Below, piece by piece: positions 1 through 8,702 of a stretch of 64,000 bases of DNA (positions within the stretch are counted from its first letter, which is position 1; each line of letters starts with the position of its first letter). The DNA lies in the NCBI GenBank assembly GCA_001465025.1, contig LNDO01000098.1, forward strand, positions 36,797-100,796, given 5' to 3'. This stretch comes from Pseudomonas sp. Ga0074129. Its GTDB lineage: Bacteria; Pseudomonadota; Gammaproteobacteria; Pseudomonadales; Pseudomonadaceae. Position numbers and translations under genes: made by a program. The notes below the pieces were generated by a model that had not been told where the DNA came from, made no database searches, and saw only the letters and a list, made by a program, of their open reading frames with translations.

Positions 1-880
1 GCTCACTGTCCTGATCTGGGGCACTACCTGGATCGCCCTCAAGCTGCAATTAGGCGAGGTGGCAATTGCCGCGTCCATCGCCTATCGCTTTGCCCTGGCC
101 TCGCTGGTGCTGTTCGCCATCCTGCTGCTCAGCGGTCGCCTGCAAAAACTCGATAAGCGCGGCCAACTGATCTGTCTGGTGCAGGGGCTGTGCCTGTTCT
201 GTCTGAACTTTATGTGCTTCTACACCGCCAGCCAGTGGATCCCCAGCGGTCTGGTGGCGGTGATTTTCTCCACCGCCACGCTGTGGAATGCGATCAACGC
301 GCGGCTGTTCTTCAAACAACAGATAGCCGCCAATGTGCTGGCCGGTGGTGCGCTGGGCCTCGGCGGGTTGGCGTTGTTGTTCTGGCCGGAACTGGCCGGG
401 CACGAGGCCAGCCATGAAACCCTGCTCGGCATCGGCCTGGCACTGCTCGGTACGCTGTTTTTCTCTGCCGGCAATATGCTCTCCAGCCTGCAGCAAAAGG
501 CAGGTCTCAAACCACTGACCACCAATGCCTGGGGCATGCTGTATGGCGCGTTGATGCTGGTGGCGATCTGTCTGGTCAGCGGCACGCCGTTCGGCTTCGA
601 ATGGAACAGCCGCTACATCGGCAGCCTGCTGTATCTGGCGATTCCCGGTTCGGTGATCGGCTTTACTGCTTACCTGACCCTTGTCGGGCGCATGGGCCCA
701 GAGCGCGCGGCCTACTGCACCGTGCTGTTCCCGGTGGTGGCGCTGAATATCTCGGTGTTTGTTGAAGGCTACCAATGGACGGCCCCGGCGCTGTTCGGCT
801 TGCTGCTGGTAATGCTGGGTAACGTGCTGGTGTTTCGTAAGCCCAAAGCTGCGCCACTGTTGGCGACACGCCAGGCGTAG
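1..880 (+). CDS. EamA/DMT-family transporter, 5' end outside window
   Basis: This is the C-terminal part of a drug/metabolite transporter-superfamily permease. The reading frame is open from base 2 and begins inside the first membrane helix with a WGTTWIALK stretch, the usual N-terminal signature of EamA proteins, so the true start lies to the left of the window. The visible ~292 residues are mostly hydrophobic helices arranged as two EamA repeats, the second ending in GLLLVMLGNVLVF. Members export amino acids or other small metabolites across the inner membrane; the substrate cannot be told from sequence. It converges on polB, and a perfect inverted repeat lies between the two stop codons. 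Confidence 0.85.
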   Translation, partial: LTVLIWGTTWIALKLQLGEVAIAASIAYRFALASLVLFAILLLSGRLQKLDKRGQLICLVQGLCLFCLNFMCFYTASQWIPSGLVAVIFSTATLWNAINARLFFKQQIAANVLAGGALGLGGLALLFWPELAGHEASHETLLGIGLALLGTLFFSAGNMLSSLQQKAGLKPLTTNAWGMLYGALMLVAICLVSGTPFGFEWNSRYIGSLLYLAIPGSVIGFTAYLTLVGRMGPERAAYCTVLFPVVALNISVFVEGYQWTAPALFGLLLVMLGNVLVFRKPKAAPLLATRQA

Positions 881-907
881 GGTGCGTTCGCGAGGCTGGA
901 GATTGAT

Positions 908-968
908 GTGGGAGGGGCTTTAGCCGCGACTTAGGCGATAAAGCTGTCGCGGCTAAAGCCCCTCCCAC
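908..968. repeat. REP-type inverted repeat pair between convergent genes
   Basis: Two perfectly complementary 23-nt arms (908-930 and 946-968) flank a 15-nt loop. The right arm begins GTCGCGGCTAAAGCC. The arrangement, a palindromic pair in an intergenic space between convergent genes, is that of a Pseudomonas REP doublet. It would also fold into a strong RNA hairpin in either direction and may serve as a bidirectional terminator or mRNA 3' protector. A single copy of the right arm recurs exactly at 13759-13781 and a degenerate one at about 45325-45351. Confidence 0.85.
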
Positions 969-975
969 AAAGCGT

Positions 976-3345
976 TCAAAACAACCCCAACTGCCCGCCG
1001 ATGAGCGTGGCGAAATCATCCTCGACAAACGGCAGGATGGCATCTGCCACCGGTTGCAGTTGGCGGGTCAGGTAGTGGTCGTAGTCGATGGCGGCGCTGC
1101 GTGCTTCCAGCGGTTGTGGGCCAGCGGTGGTGATCACGTAGCTGATCCAGCCGCCGCGCTGGTATTGCAGCGGTCGGCCGTGCAGGGCGTTGTACTCGTC
1201 GGCCAGACGCGCGGCGCGCACATGGGGCGGTACGTTGCGTTCGTAATCGGTGAGCAGGCGGCGCAGGCGTTTGCGGTAGATCAGTTGTTCATCCAGTTCA
1301 CCGCTTAGGGTGCGCTCGACGTAGTCACGCACATAATCCTGATAGGGTTGGCCGAGAAAGATGCGCTCATACAGCTCGCGCTGAAACTGCTGGGCCAGCG
1401 GTGACCAGTCGCTGCGCACGGTTTCCAGGCCTTTGTAGACCATCTTGTGGCCACCGTCAGGCTGGGTGATCAGGCCGGCGTAGCGCTTCTTGCTGCCTTC
1501 CTCGGTGCCGCGAATGGTCGGCATGAGAAAGCGCCGGTAATGGGTTTCAAACTGCAGTTCCAAGGCGCTTTCCAGGCCGTACTCATCATGCAAGTGATCG
1601 CGCCACCAGGCGTTGACCTTGGCCACCAGTGCGCGGCCGATCTGTGCGGCGTCCTCTTCAGCATGCGGGCGCTTGAGCCAGACAAAAGTGGAGTCGGTGT
1701 CGCCATAGATCACCGCATAACCCTCGGCCTCGATCAGCGCGCGGGTGCGGGCCATGATCTCGTGGCCGCGCAGGGTGATGGAGGAGGCCAGGCGTGTGTC
1801 GAAGAAGCGGCAACCGCTGGAGCCGAGCACGCCGTAGAAGGCGTTCATGATGATCTTCAGCGCCTGCGACAGCGGCGCGTTGTGTTCGCGTTTGGCCGCC
1901 TCACGGCCCCGCCATACGCGCTCGACAATCGCTGGCAGGCAATGCTGGCTGCGCGAGAAGCGCGCGCCACGAAAACCCGGCACCGAATGCGCGTTATCCG
2001 GCTGGCGCAGGCCTTCGATCAGCCCCACCGGGTCGATCAGAAAGCTGCGGATAATCGACGGGTACAGGCTCTTGTAATCGAGTACCAACACCGACTCATA
2101 CAGCCCCGGCTGCGACTCCATGACAAAACCGCCGGGGCTGGCTTGCGGCGGGTTATCGCCCAGGTTGGGTGCGACAAAACCACGGCGGTGCATCAGCGGC
2201 ATATACAGGTGCTCGAAAGCCGCCACCGAGCCGCCGCTGCGATCAGCCGGCAGGCCGGTGACGGTGGCGCGCTCCAGCAGGAAGTCGAGGATCGCGGTCT
2301 TGCCGAAGATGCGTGTGACCAGCTCGCAGTCGCGCAGGTTGTAGCGCGCCAAAGCCAGTTTGTCCTCGCGGAACATGCGGTCGATTTCGTCCATGCGCTG
2401 GTAGGGCGTGGAGATGTCCTTGCCCTCGCCGAGTAGGGTTTGCGCGACGTTTTCCAGGCTGAACGAAGGGAAACTCCAGGTCGCCGAACGCAGTGCCTCG
2501 ATGCCGTCGATGATCAAGCGACCGGCGGCGTCGGCAAAGAAGTGACCGTTGCCACTGCCATGCTCGCGCCACTGCATCTCGCTGCCATCGCGGCCCAAAC
2601 GCAGGGGGATGGCCAGGTTGCGTGCGTGTTCGTGCAGCACACGCAAGTCGAACTGCACCAGGTTCCAGCCGATGATCGCGTCCGGGTCATGTGCGGCCAT
2701 CCACTGGTTCAGGCATTCGAGCAGCTCGCCACGGCTGGCGCAGTAGTGCAGCTGAAAATCCACCTGCGGCGGTTGCTCGGGCGTGCGGCCGAGCATGTAC
2801 ACGTTGCGCTGGCCGCAGCCTTCGATGGCAATCGAATACAGCTCACCAAAGGCATTGGTTTCGATGTCCAGCGAGGCCAGTTTGAGGGTGGGGCGGTAAT
2901 CCTCACAGGGTTTGATCTGCGCCTCCAGCAGCAGGGCCGGATTGGTCGCATCGGGCGTGCCGGTGAACTGCACGGGGGCGGTGATAAAGCGCTCCATCAG
3001 GTAGCGCTCGGGCGGTCGCACATCGGCTTCGTACACGTCTACGCCGGCGCGGCGCAGTTGTTTGTCGAGGTCCATCAAGGTGCGGTGCTGTTGGCAATAC
3101 AGGCCGAGCACCGGGCGCTGGTGAAAGTCTTTGAGGCTCAGCGGGCGCAGCTCGACGCCGCGCTCGTTTTTCAGCACTGCTTCGGCCTGCTCGCTTTGCG
3201 CAGCCGGGATAAAGGCCACCGAGGTTTGCAGCGGCAAACGCAGCAGGCGCGGGCCGTCGTCGGTGGCGAGCCAGAACTCCACCTGCGTGCCAGCCGGCGT
3301 ATCACGCCAGTGGCGAGTCAGCAGAAAGCCCTGTTGTAACTTCAC
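976..3345 (-). CDS. polB: DNA polymerase II (family B)
   Basis: A 789-residue family B DNA polymerase, close in length to E. coli Pol II (783 aa). The N-terminal half carries the 3'-5' exonuclease domain, with the Exo I motif seen as LDIETNA around residue 160. The polymerase domain shows the A motif [13 protein letters not shown] and the C motif YGDTDSTF, both with catalytic aspartates. Pol II acts in replication restart and translesion synthesis after DNA damage. The gene stands alone, and a near-consensus LexA box lies about 50 bp upstream, so SOS induction as in E. coli (polB/dinA) is expected. Nothing suggests damage to the gene. Confidence 0.97.
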   Translation of the reverse strand: MKLQQGFLLTRHWRDTPAGTQVEFWLATDDGPRLLRLPLQTSVAFIPAAQSEQAEAVLKNERGVELRPLSLKDFHQRPVLGLYCQQHRTLMDLDKQLRRAGVDVYEADVRPPERYLMERFITAPVQFTGTPDATNPALLLEAQIKPCEDYRPTLKLASLDIETNAFGELYSIAIEGCGQRNVYMLGRTPEQPPQVDFQLHYCASRGELLECLNQWMAAHDPDAIIGWNLVQFDLRVLHEHARNLAIPLRLGRDGSEMQWREHGSGNGHFFADAAGRLIIDGIEALRSATWSFPSFSLENVAQTLLGEGKDISTPYQRMDEIDRMFREDKLALARYNLRDCELVTRIFGKTAILDFLLERATVTGLPADRSGGSVAAFEHLYMPLMHRRGFVAPNLGDNPPQASPGGFVMESQPGLYESVLVLDYKSLYPSIIRSFLIDPVGLIEGLRQPDNAHSVPGFRGARFSRSQHCLPAIVERVWRGREAAKREHNAPLSQALKIIMNAFYGVLGSSGCRFFDTRLASSITLRGHEIMARTRALIEAEGYAVIYGDTDSTFVWLKRPHAEEDAAQIGRALVAKVNAWWRDHLHDEYGLESALELQFETHYRRFLMPTIRGTEEGSKKRYAGLITQPDGGHKMVYKGLETVRSDWSPLAQQFQRELYERIFLGQPYQDYVRDYVERTLSGELDEQLIYRKRLRRLLTDYERNVPPHVRAARLADEYNALHGRPLQYQRGGWISYVITTAGPQPLEARSAAIDYDHYLTRQLQPVADAILPFVEDDFATLIGGQLGLF

Positions 3346-3397
3346 CCTGTTGCTCTCAAAGCCATTTTTGATCGGGCAATTCTACGCGGGCTTTTGT

Positions 3398-3413
3398 CTG
3401 TATGCCTATACAG
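3398..3413. promoter_or_regulatory. LexA (SOS) box upstream of polB
   Basis: CTGTATGCCTATACAG fits the gammaproteobacterial LexA consensus CTG-N10-CAG, with the expected TAT/ATA flanks inside. It sits 52 bp upstream of the polB start codon and on the opposite side about 87 bp upstream of rlhA. Position and known SOS control of Pol II in E. coli make polB the likely target. Confidence 0.85.
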
Positions 3414-3499
3414 TGTTGCGGCGAGTGCTCAGCGGACACAGACAAATCAACTATTCCGAGTAAAATGCTCGGCCTGATTGACTGCCCGATAGCGAAACC

Positions 3500-5497
3500 A
3501 TGTCCCTGCCCAAGCACCACCTCGAACTGCTGAGCCCCGCGCGCGATACCGCCATTGCCAAAGAGGCCATCCTGCATGGCGCGGATGCCGTGTACATCGG
3601 CGGCCCCGGTTTTGGTGCGCGGCACAACGCCAGCAACAGCGTGGCGGATATTGCCGAGCTGGTGCAGTTTGCCCACCTGTTCCATGCGCGGGTGTTCGTC
3701 ACCCTCAACACCATCCTGCATGAGGATGAGCTGGAGCCGGCGCGGCAGATGATCTGGCAGCTCTACGAGGCAGGCATCGATGCGCTGATCGTGCAGGACA
3801 TGGGTGTGATGGAGATGGACCTGCCGCCCATCGAGATCCACGCCAGCACCCAGTGCGACATCCGCACCCTGGAAAAAGCCCGCTTCCTCGACAACGCCGG
3901 CTTCTCGCAGCTGGTGCTTGCCCGCGAGCTCAATCTGGAAGAAATCGGAAACATCTGCCGCAATGTCGATTCGGCGGTGGAGTTCTTCATCCACGGCGCG
4001 CTCTGTGTGGCGTTCTCCGGGCAGTGCAACATCTCCCACGCGCAGACCGGCCGTAGCGCCAACCGTGGTGACTGCTCGCAAGCCTGCCGCCTGCCCTACA
4101 CCCTGAAAGACGATCAGGGCCGCGTAGTGGCCTTTGATAAGCACCTGCTGTCGATGAAGGACAACAACCAGACCGACAACCTGATTTATCTGGTCGATGC
4201 CGGCGTGCGCTCGTTCAAGATCGAAGGGCGCTACAAAGACATGAGCTACGTGAAGAACATCACCGCGCACTACCGCCGCGAGCTGGATGCGATTCTCGAA
4301 CAACGCCCGCACCTTGCCCGCGCCGCCAGTGGCCGCACCGAGCATTTCTTCACCCCGGACACCGACAAAACCTTCCACCGTGGCAGCACTGATTACTTCG
4401 TCACCGACCGCAAGGTGGACATCGGCGCGTTCGATTCGCCGACCTTTACCGGCTTGGCAGTGGGCTATATCGAGAAGGTGAACAAGCGCGACCTGATTGC
4501 CGTCACCGACACGCCGCTGTCCAACGGCGATGGCCTCAACGTGCTGATCAAGCGTGAAGTGGTGGGTTTTCGCAGCAACATCTGCGAACTCAAAGGCGAG
4601 TTTGAAGAAGACGGCGAGAAGCGCTACCGCTACCGCGTCGAGCCCAATGAAATGCCCGAGGCCATGCACCGTGCGCGCCCGCAACATCCGCTCAACCGCA
4701 ACCTCGACCACAACTGGCAGCAGGCTCTGCTCAAAACCTCATCCGAGCGGCGCATTGCGGTCAGCTGGCAGCTGGCGGTTCAGGGTGATCAGTTGAATGT
4801 GAGCGCCACCAGTGAGGAAGGCATCAGCGCCTGCGTGAGTCTGAATGGGCCGTTCGCCGCCGCCAAGGATGCTGAGCAAGCCCGCGAGCAACTGGCCGAT
4901 GGCTTGAGCAAACTGGGCACAACCATCTACTACAGCACTGGCGCGCAGATTGACTGTGAGGCCGTGCCGTTTGTGCCCGGCTCGCAACTCAAAGCCCTGC
5001 GCCGCGAAGTCATCGAGGCGCTGACCCAAGCCCGCGTCGCCGCTCACCCGCGTGGCGGGCGCAAGCCGGTCAGCGTGCCTCCGCCGGTGTACCCGGAGTC
5101 GCACCTGACCTTCCTCGCCAACGTCTACAACGACAAGGCCCGCACCTTTTACAAACGTTACGGCGTACAGCTGATCGACGCGGCCTACGAGGCCCACGAA
5201 GAGGCGGGCGACGTGCCGGTGATGATCACCAAGCACTGCCTGCGCTTCTCTTTCAACCTGTGCCCGAAACAGGCCAAAGGCGTAACCGGTGTGCGCACCA
5301 AAGTCTCGGACATGCAGCTGATCCATCAGGACGAAGTGCTGACCCTGAAGTTCGACTGCAAGCCGTGCGAGATGCACATCATCGGCAAGATGAAGGGCCA
5401 TATCCTGCATCAGCCACAGCCGGGCAGTGCCGCGAGCAAGGGCGGAGCGGTGGGCTATATCACCCCGGATGATTTGCTCAAGACCATTAAACGCTAG
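3500..5497 (+). CDS. rlhA: 23S rRNA C2501 hydroxylation protein RlhA (peptidase U32 family)
   Basis: A 665-residue U32-family protein that closely resembles E. coli YdcP/RlhA in length and along its whole sequence (for example HLELLSPARD at the start, YIGGPGFGARHNASN, THHGA-type motif FFIHGALCVAFSGQC and the cysteine-rich RGDCSQACRLPY). RlhA is needed for 5-hydroxylation of cytidine 2501 in 23S rRNA. The conserved cysteines in the SGQCNISH, RGDCSQACR and CKPCEMH segments are those expected to hold the Fe-S cluster or act in prephenate-dependent chemistry in this family. The shorter relatives TrhP, UbiU and UbiV are excluded by length. It is divergent from polB. Confidence 0.92.
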   Translation: MSLPKHHLELLSPARDTAIAKEAILHGADAVYIGGPGFGARHNASNSVADIAELVQFAHLFHARVFVTLNTILHEDELEPARQMIWQLYEAGIDALIVQDMGVMEMDLPPIEIHASTQCDIRTLEKARFLDNAGFSQLVLARELNLEEIGNICRNVDSAVEFFIHGALCVAFSGQCNISHAQTGRSANRGDCSQACRLPYTLKDDQGRVVAFDKHLLSMKDNNQTDNLIYLVDAGVRSFKIEGRYKDMSYVKNITAHYRRELDAILEQRPHLARAASGRTEHFFTPDTDKTFHRGSTDYFVTDRKVDIGAFDSPTFTGLAVGYIEKVNKRDLIAVTDTPLSNGDGLNVLIKREVVGFRSNICELKGEFEEDGEKRYRYRVEPNEMPEAMHRARPQHPLNRNLDHNWQQALLKTSSERRIAVSWQLAVQGDQLNVSATSEEGISACVSLNGPFAAAKDAEQAREQLADGLSKLGTTIYYSTGAQIDCEAVPFVPGSQLKALRREVIEALTQARVAAHPRGGRKPVSVPPPVYPESHLTFLANVYNDKARTFYKRYGVQLIDAAYEAHEEAGDVPVMITKHCLRFSFNLCPKQAKGVTGVRTKVSDMQLIHQDEVLTLKFDCKPCEMHIIGKMKGHILHQPQPGSAASKGGAVGYITPDDLLKTIKR

Positions 5498-5699
5498 GGT
5501 TGATGCCAACCTGTAGGAGCCAGCTTGCTGTGGTTCGGCACTCCGACGATGCTCTTCAGATAGCCCGGCTGTAATCCGGTGCTATTGCTGGTGGACACGC
5601 TTTGCGTTGTCCACCCTACAAATATTCCCCATGGATATCCGGACTGCGCCCCCGCTGATCGGCGGCCAAGAAAACCCCTAGACAAGCTTAGGTCTGCAT
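5498..5699. repeat. Intergenic degenerate palindromic repeats
   Basis: This gap between rlhA and yefM holds remnants of dispersed Pseudomonas repeats: a fragment starting TGTAGGAGCCAGCTTGCTG at about 5511, a CCCGGCTGTAATCCGG piece at about 5565, and an inverted repeat GGTGGAC (5590-5596) / GTCCACC (5609-5615). No convincing coding frame was seen. Confidence 0.5.
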
Positions 5700-5719
5700 A
5701 TGTACGGTATTGCGTACAT
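5700..5719. promoter_or_regulatory. Putative YefM-YoeB operator
   Basis: ATGTAC (5700-5705) and GTACAT (5714-5719) form a perfect inverted repeat with an 8-nt spacer, ending 17 bp before the antitoxin start codon. The E. coli yefM operator is also built on TGTACA-type hexamers, so autoregulation by YefM or YefM-YoeB is the straightforward reading. Confidence 0.65.
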
Positions 5720-5736
5720 GTATAGAGGGTATCCCA

Positions 5737-5988
5737 ATGGACGCCATTAGCTACACCAACGTGCGCGCCAACCTGGCTCAGACCATGGACCGCGTATGCG
5801 AAGACCACGAGCCGCTGATCATCACCCGCAACCGGCAGCAGTCGGTGGTAATGATCTCGCTTGAGGATTACAAAGCCCTAGAGGAAACCGCCTACCTGCT
5901 GCGCGCACCCAAGAATGCCAAGCGCCTGCTTGATGCAGTCGCCAGTCTGGAAAGCGGCCAAGGTCAGGAGCGGAGTCTGGCTGAATGA
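5737..5988 (+). CDS. yefM: YefM-type antitoxin (Phd/YefM family)
   Basis: An 83-residue Phd/YefM antitoxin starting MDAISYTNVRANLAQ, the typical N-terminal DNA-binding segment. The motif QQSVVMISLEDYKALEETAYLL in the middle and a charged, probably flexible C-terminus complete the family pattern. It should bind and neutralise the YoeB toxin encoded directly downstream and repress its own promoter. The start at 5737 is preferred over an upstream in-frame codon at 5710 because family members begin here and GAGGG precedes it. The stop overlaps the toxin start (ATGA). Confidence 0.93.
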   Translation: MDAISYTNVRANLAQTMDRVCEDHEPLIITRNRQQSVVMISLEDYKALEETAYLLRAPKNAKRLLDAVASLESGQGQERSLAE

Positions 5989-6239
5989 GGCTGATCTTCG
6001 CCGAGCAGGCTTGGGAGGACTACCTCCACTGGCAGGACAGCGACAAGAGGATCCTCAAACGCATCAACGCACTGATCAAGGAAGCGGCCCGCACTCCCTT
6101 TGCCGGCACCGGCAAACCGGAGGCGCTCAAGCACGCCCTGGCCGGTTATTGGTCACGCCGAATCAATGACGAACATCGGATGGTTTATCGGGTGGAGGGC
6201 GATGCGCTGTTGATTGCGCAGCTGCGTTATCACTACTGA
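5985..6239 (+). CDS. yoeB: YoeB-type ribosome-dependent mRNA interferase toxin
   Basis: An 84-residue RelE-superfamily toxin, the same length as E. coli YoeB. The catalytic residues known for YoeB fall at identical positions: Glu46, Arg65, His83 and terminal Tyr84 (the protein ends in LRYHY). YoeB cleaves mRNA in the ribosomal A site when YefM is degraded. The gene overlaps yefM by four bases, implying translational coupling. Nothing indicates inactivation. It sits at the left edge of an AT-rich accessory segment. Confidence 0.94.
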   Translation: MRLIFAEQAWEDYLHWQDSDKRILKRINALIKEAARTPFAGTGKPEALKHALAGYWSRRINDEHRMVYRVEGDALLIAQLRYHY

Positions 6240-6343
6240 GTCGCGTCGGTTGCCAGTAAAGCACGGCGCACGGCAATACAGGTTCTCGCATTGCTCAGCT
6301 CATACTATGGCTTATTGCCACAGGTTTTTCAGGTGTTTTATAA

Positions 6344-6919
6344 ATGAAATGCAATCGAGTGTTGTGCTGCTTTTTTTTGATGGTTTCTGCTCTGATAAAT
6401 AATGTGGCGGTGGCTGATGTAAGAGTTGATGTGGAAGGTGATGATTTCGATGTCTCTCCTGAGCTGCGTGAGTACGGCGATTTTTTTATTCGAAGCTTGA
6501 ACCCGGGGTCAAGTAATGATCAAGATAATTTTAATTTTTTCGGAAGAAATAAATGCAAAGATCGATCTGTAAAGTGTTATTTATTGTTGAATTCGCTGGG
6601 TAATTTACTGATAGATCAAGGTGATCTAGAAAACGGTCTCAAGGCTGCTATTTATGGGTATGAATTAATTCATGAAAGTAGTTATTGCCCTGTGGCATAT
6701 GAGATTGTTGTGGTTAACTATAAGATTGAAAAAATTAAGGCATATTCCTTTTTTCAGACTTCAAAACGGGCGCGATTGCTTTTGGATAAAATTAAGAATT
6801 TTGGAGGGGTTTCTAATGATCTTCGTACGGAGTCATGTGAGGCACTGAAAGTTAATTTTCCATTCTATTTTGATAAGTACTCTGAGCTTGTTGATGTGCT
6901 TTATGAACTTGCAGAATAA
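6344..6919 (+). CDS. Secreted protein of unknown function, AT-rich gene
   Basis: A 191-residue protein I do not recognise. Residues 1-24 look like a cleavable Sec signal peptide (MKCNRVLCCFFLMVSAL..., likely cut after AVA), so the product should be periplasmic or secreted. The middle (about residues 80-110, LLLNSLGNLLIDQGDLENGLKAAIYGYELI) has the spacing of a TPR-like helical hairpin, but I see only one such unit. Four cysteines in the mature part (C72, C79 and two later) could form disulfides. Base composition is clearly more AT-rich than the flanking genes, with many AAA, TTT and ATT codons, which points to horizontal acquisition. A hairpin-T-run terminator follows at 7016-7054. Confidence 0.7.
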   Translation: MKCNRVLCCFFLMVSALINNVAVADVRVDVEGDDFDVSPELREYGDFFIRSLNPGSSNDQDNFNFFGRNKCKDRSVKCYLLLNSLGNLLIDQGDLENGLKAAIYGYELIHESSYCPVAYEIVVVNYKIEKIKAYSFFQTSKRARLLLDKIKNFGGVSNDLRTESCEALKVNFPFYFDKYSELVDVLYELAE

Positions 6920-7015
6920 GTTCCAGATTTTTGTGGTTGATTGAGTTTTAATTATTAAGGAGTGGCTTTTATAAGTCTCTCAGGTTCTGAGAAAACTATA
7001 CAGCCAAGGATTTGG

Positions 7016-7054
7016 CCTTACTCTTCAATGACTTCAAGAGTAAGGGGTCTTTTT
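7016..7054 (+). terminator. Rho-independent terminator
   Basis: CCTTACTCTT (7016-7025) and AAGAGTAAGG (7036-7045) are perfect 10-bp arms around a 10-nt loop, followed by GGTCTTTTT. It lies about 100 bp after the 191-residue AT-rich gene and would end its transcript. Confidence 0.75.
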
Positions 7055-7388
7055 ACCAAGATCAACTCAGAAGTTTAATGAGGGCGAAGGTGATGCAATG
7101 GTGCAGGATGCTCTGCAGTAAATTGCTGGGCTTATTCCGGGAGCGCCTGGCGTGGCAGTAAGAGGTGTTCTAGATTTTATCGAGTTTACAGATGGTAAAA
7201 CCGAGTTTGCGAAGAAAGCTGAAAACACAACACTTCGTCATTTCTTTGATTTGCAGAATGCTGCAAATTCTTTAAGGGCTCCGCCTACAAGACCTGATGG
7301 GTGGCGTGCGCCTGAGCGAAAATCAATTGCTCCCCCAAGTGCCCCTTTTTTCACTGCCGATGACCTACCCCGTCTAAAAGAAACCTGA
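7041..7388 (+). pseudogene. Remnant of an accessory gene with internal stop
   Basis: One frame can be read from 7044 to a stop at 7388 but is broken by a TAA at about 7119-7121. Either side of the stop the translation looks protein-like (FNEGEGDAMVQDALQ, then IAGLIPGAPGVAVRGVLDF and TEFAKKAENTTLRHFFDL). The second part alone could start at a GTG at 7152 and give 78 residues. I cannot assign a family; the C-terminal tail is rich in proline and basic residues. Composition resembles the AT-rich gene upstream, so this is probably the decayed 3' end of another island gene. A short real protein from 7152 cannot be ruled out. Confidence 0.4.
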
Positions 7389-7441
7389 ATTCGCCTTGGT
7401 AATAGCTTTTAAAAAATACTTGTGGAAATACGGGGCTAGGT

Positions 7442-7825
7442 TTAGGCGATAGATTGATTTTTTTTCAAAAAAAGCCACGCCATCAGCGGATAACAAAAAT
7501 AATGCAGGCCAAAGAGCAGCAAGCCCATCGGGCCGGGTTCATCTTTTAGCCACATCATGGCCAGTAAACCCAGGTAGAGCAGGGCCAGGATGCCGCCGTA
7601 GTAAAAGAGCAGGTGGCGCCGTTCACGCGGGGTGGGGCGGCGTTGTTGGCGCAGGTAAAACCACAGGGCCATGCCGCCGGCCACGGCGCTGGCGATCAGC
7701 AGGGTGGTCAGCGGGCCGCCGAGTTTGACCAAAGTGCGCAGCAGCAGGTTCAGCACGACCACCGCGACCACACCGCCCAGGGCCAGACGGGTCATGGGTG
7801 CAGGCGATACGTGCGGTGCGTTCAT
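7442..7825 (-). CDS. Small integral membrane protein, unknown function
   Basis: A 127-residue protein with about four predicted membrane helices: LALGGVVAVVVLNLLLRTLV, LTTLLIASAVAGGMALWFYL, LLFYYGGILALLYLGLLAMMWL and MGLLLFGLHYFCYPLMAWLFL. A basic loop (RQQRRPTPRERRH) between the second and third suggests that loop is cytoplasmic. I do not recognise a characterised family. It follows the short-chain dehydrogenase by 10 bp on the same strand and is probably its operon partner. Confidence 0.7.
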   Translation of the reverse strand: MNAPHVSPAPMTRLALGGVVAVVVLNLLLRTLVKLGGPLTTLLIASAVAGGMALWFYLRQQRRPTPRERRHLLFYYGGILALLYLGLLAMMWLKDEPGPMGLLLFGLHYFCYPLMAWLFLKKNQSIA

Positions 7826-7835
7826 CGGCAGGCTC

Positions 7836-8666
7836 CTACAGGCTGCGATTGAGGCCGAAGCGCTTTTTCAACACCCGTTGCAACAGGCCTTTGGGCAGCA
7901 CGGCGGCCAGCAGGGGCAGGGCGCGGCTGCCGTTGCCGAGGCGCAGCAACAACGGTCGCGGCTGGTTTTGCACAGCGGCGAGCAGGTTGCGGGCAAAGTG
8001 GCTGGCAGGGGTGGGGTTGTCTTGCGAGGCGTTGGCGCGGGCGCGGATGCCATCGCGGATCGGCCACCAGGGCGAGGCTTCGTCGATCAGTTGCTCGGCT
8101 TGCTGGCTGGCCTGGGCACCGAAGCTGGAGGCGATCGCGCCGGGCTGCACTTCCATCACCTCGATGGCGAAGGGTGCCAACTCCATGCGCAGGGCATCGG
8201 TCAGCGCGTGCACGGCGGCTTTGGAGGCGCAGTAAGCCCCGGCAAACGGGGTGACCAGTACGCCGGAGACGCTGCCGATATTCACCACCAGGCCTTTGTT
8301 CTGGCGCAGCAGCGGGAACAGTGCGCGCGTCACGCCGACTAGCGAGAACACGTTGGTTTCAAACTGCTTGCGCATGGCCTCAACGCCGCCGTCGAGCAGC
8401 GGCCCCATGGCCCCGTAGCCAGCGTTGTTGATCAGCACATCAAGGCCGCCGATTTCGGCTTTCAGGCGCTCAGCCAATTGGCCCAGCCCCAGGCCATCGT
8501 TGACGTCCAACTGCACGGCGTGAAAACCCGCATCGCTTAATGCGGCGACATCCTCGGATTTACGCGCCGTGGCCCAGACCTGATAGCCGGCCTGCTGGAA
8601 CACATCGGCCAAAGCGCGACCGATGCCGCTGGAACATCCGGTGATCAAAACACTGGGTTGGCTCAT
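7836..8666 (-). CDS. Short-chain dehydrogenase/reductase (SDR)
   Basis: A 276-residue classical SDR. The Rossmann cofactor motif TGCSSGIGRAL is at residues 9-19, NNAGYG near residue 80, the catalytic serine region NIGSVSG follows, and the catalytic YCASK near residue 145 provides Tyr and Lys. Acidic/basic residues after beta-2 (TARKSED) favour NADP(H). These enzymes oxidise or reduce alcohols, ketones or sterol- and lipid-like substrates; the substrate here is unknown. Downstream is the small membrane protein gene, upstream an unknown protein and yaaA, all on the minus strand. Confidence 0.9.
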   Translation of the reverse strand: MSQPSVLITGCSSGIGRALADVFQQAGYQVWATARKSEDVAALSDAGFHAVQLDVNDGLGLGQLAERLKAEIGGLDVLINNAGYGAMGPLLDGGVEAMRKQFETNVFSLVGVTRALFPLLRQNKGLVVNIGSVSGVLVTPFAGAYCASKAAVHALTDALRMELAPFAIEVMEVQPGAIASSFGAQASQQAEQLIDEASPWWPIRDGIRARANASQDNPTPASHFARNLLAAVQNQPRPLLLRLGNGSRALPLLAAVLPKGLLQRVLKKRFGLNRSL

Positions 8667-8702
8667 GCGGGTTTCCTTCTTCCTTGTTCTTATGGGGAGG
8701 TC

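Noticed and set aside
1447-3339. Two long plus-strand open frames opposite polB
   Set aside because: GC-rich antisense shadows of polB without start signals or recognisable domains.
3356-4711. 451-codon minus-strand frame opposite rlhA
   Set aside because: Shadow of the conserved rlhA gene; the composition is typical of antisense frames.
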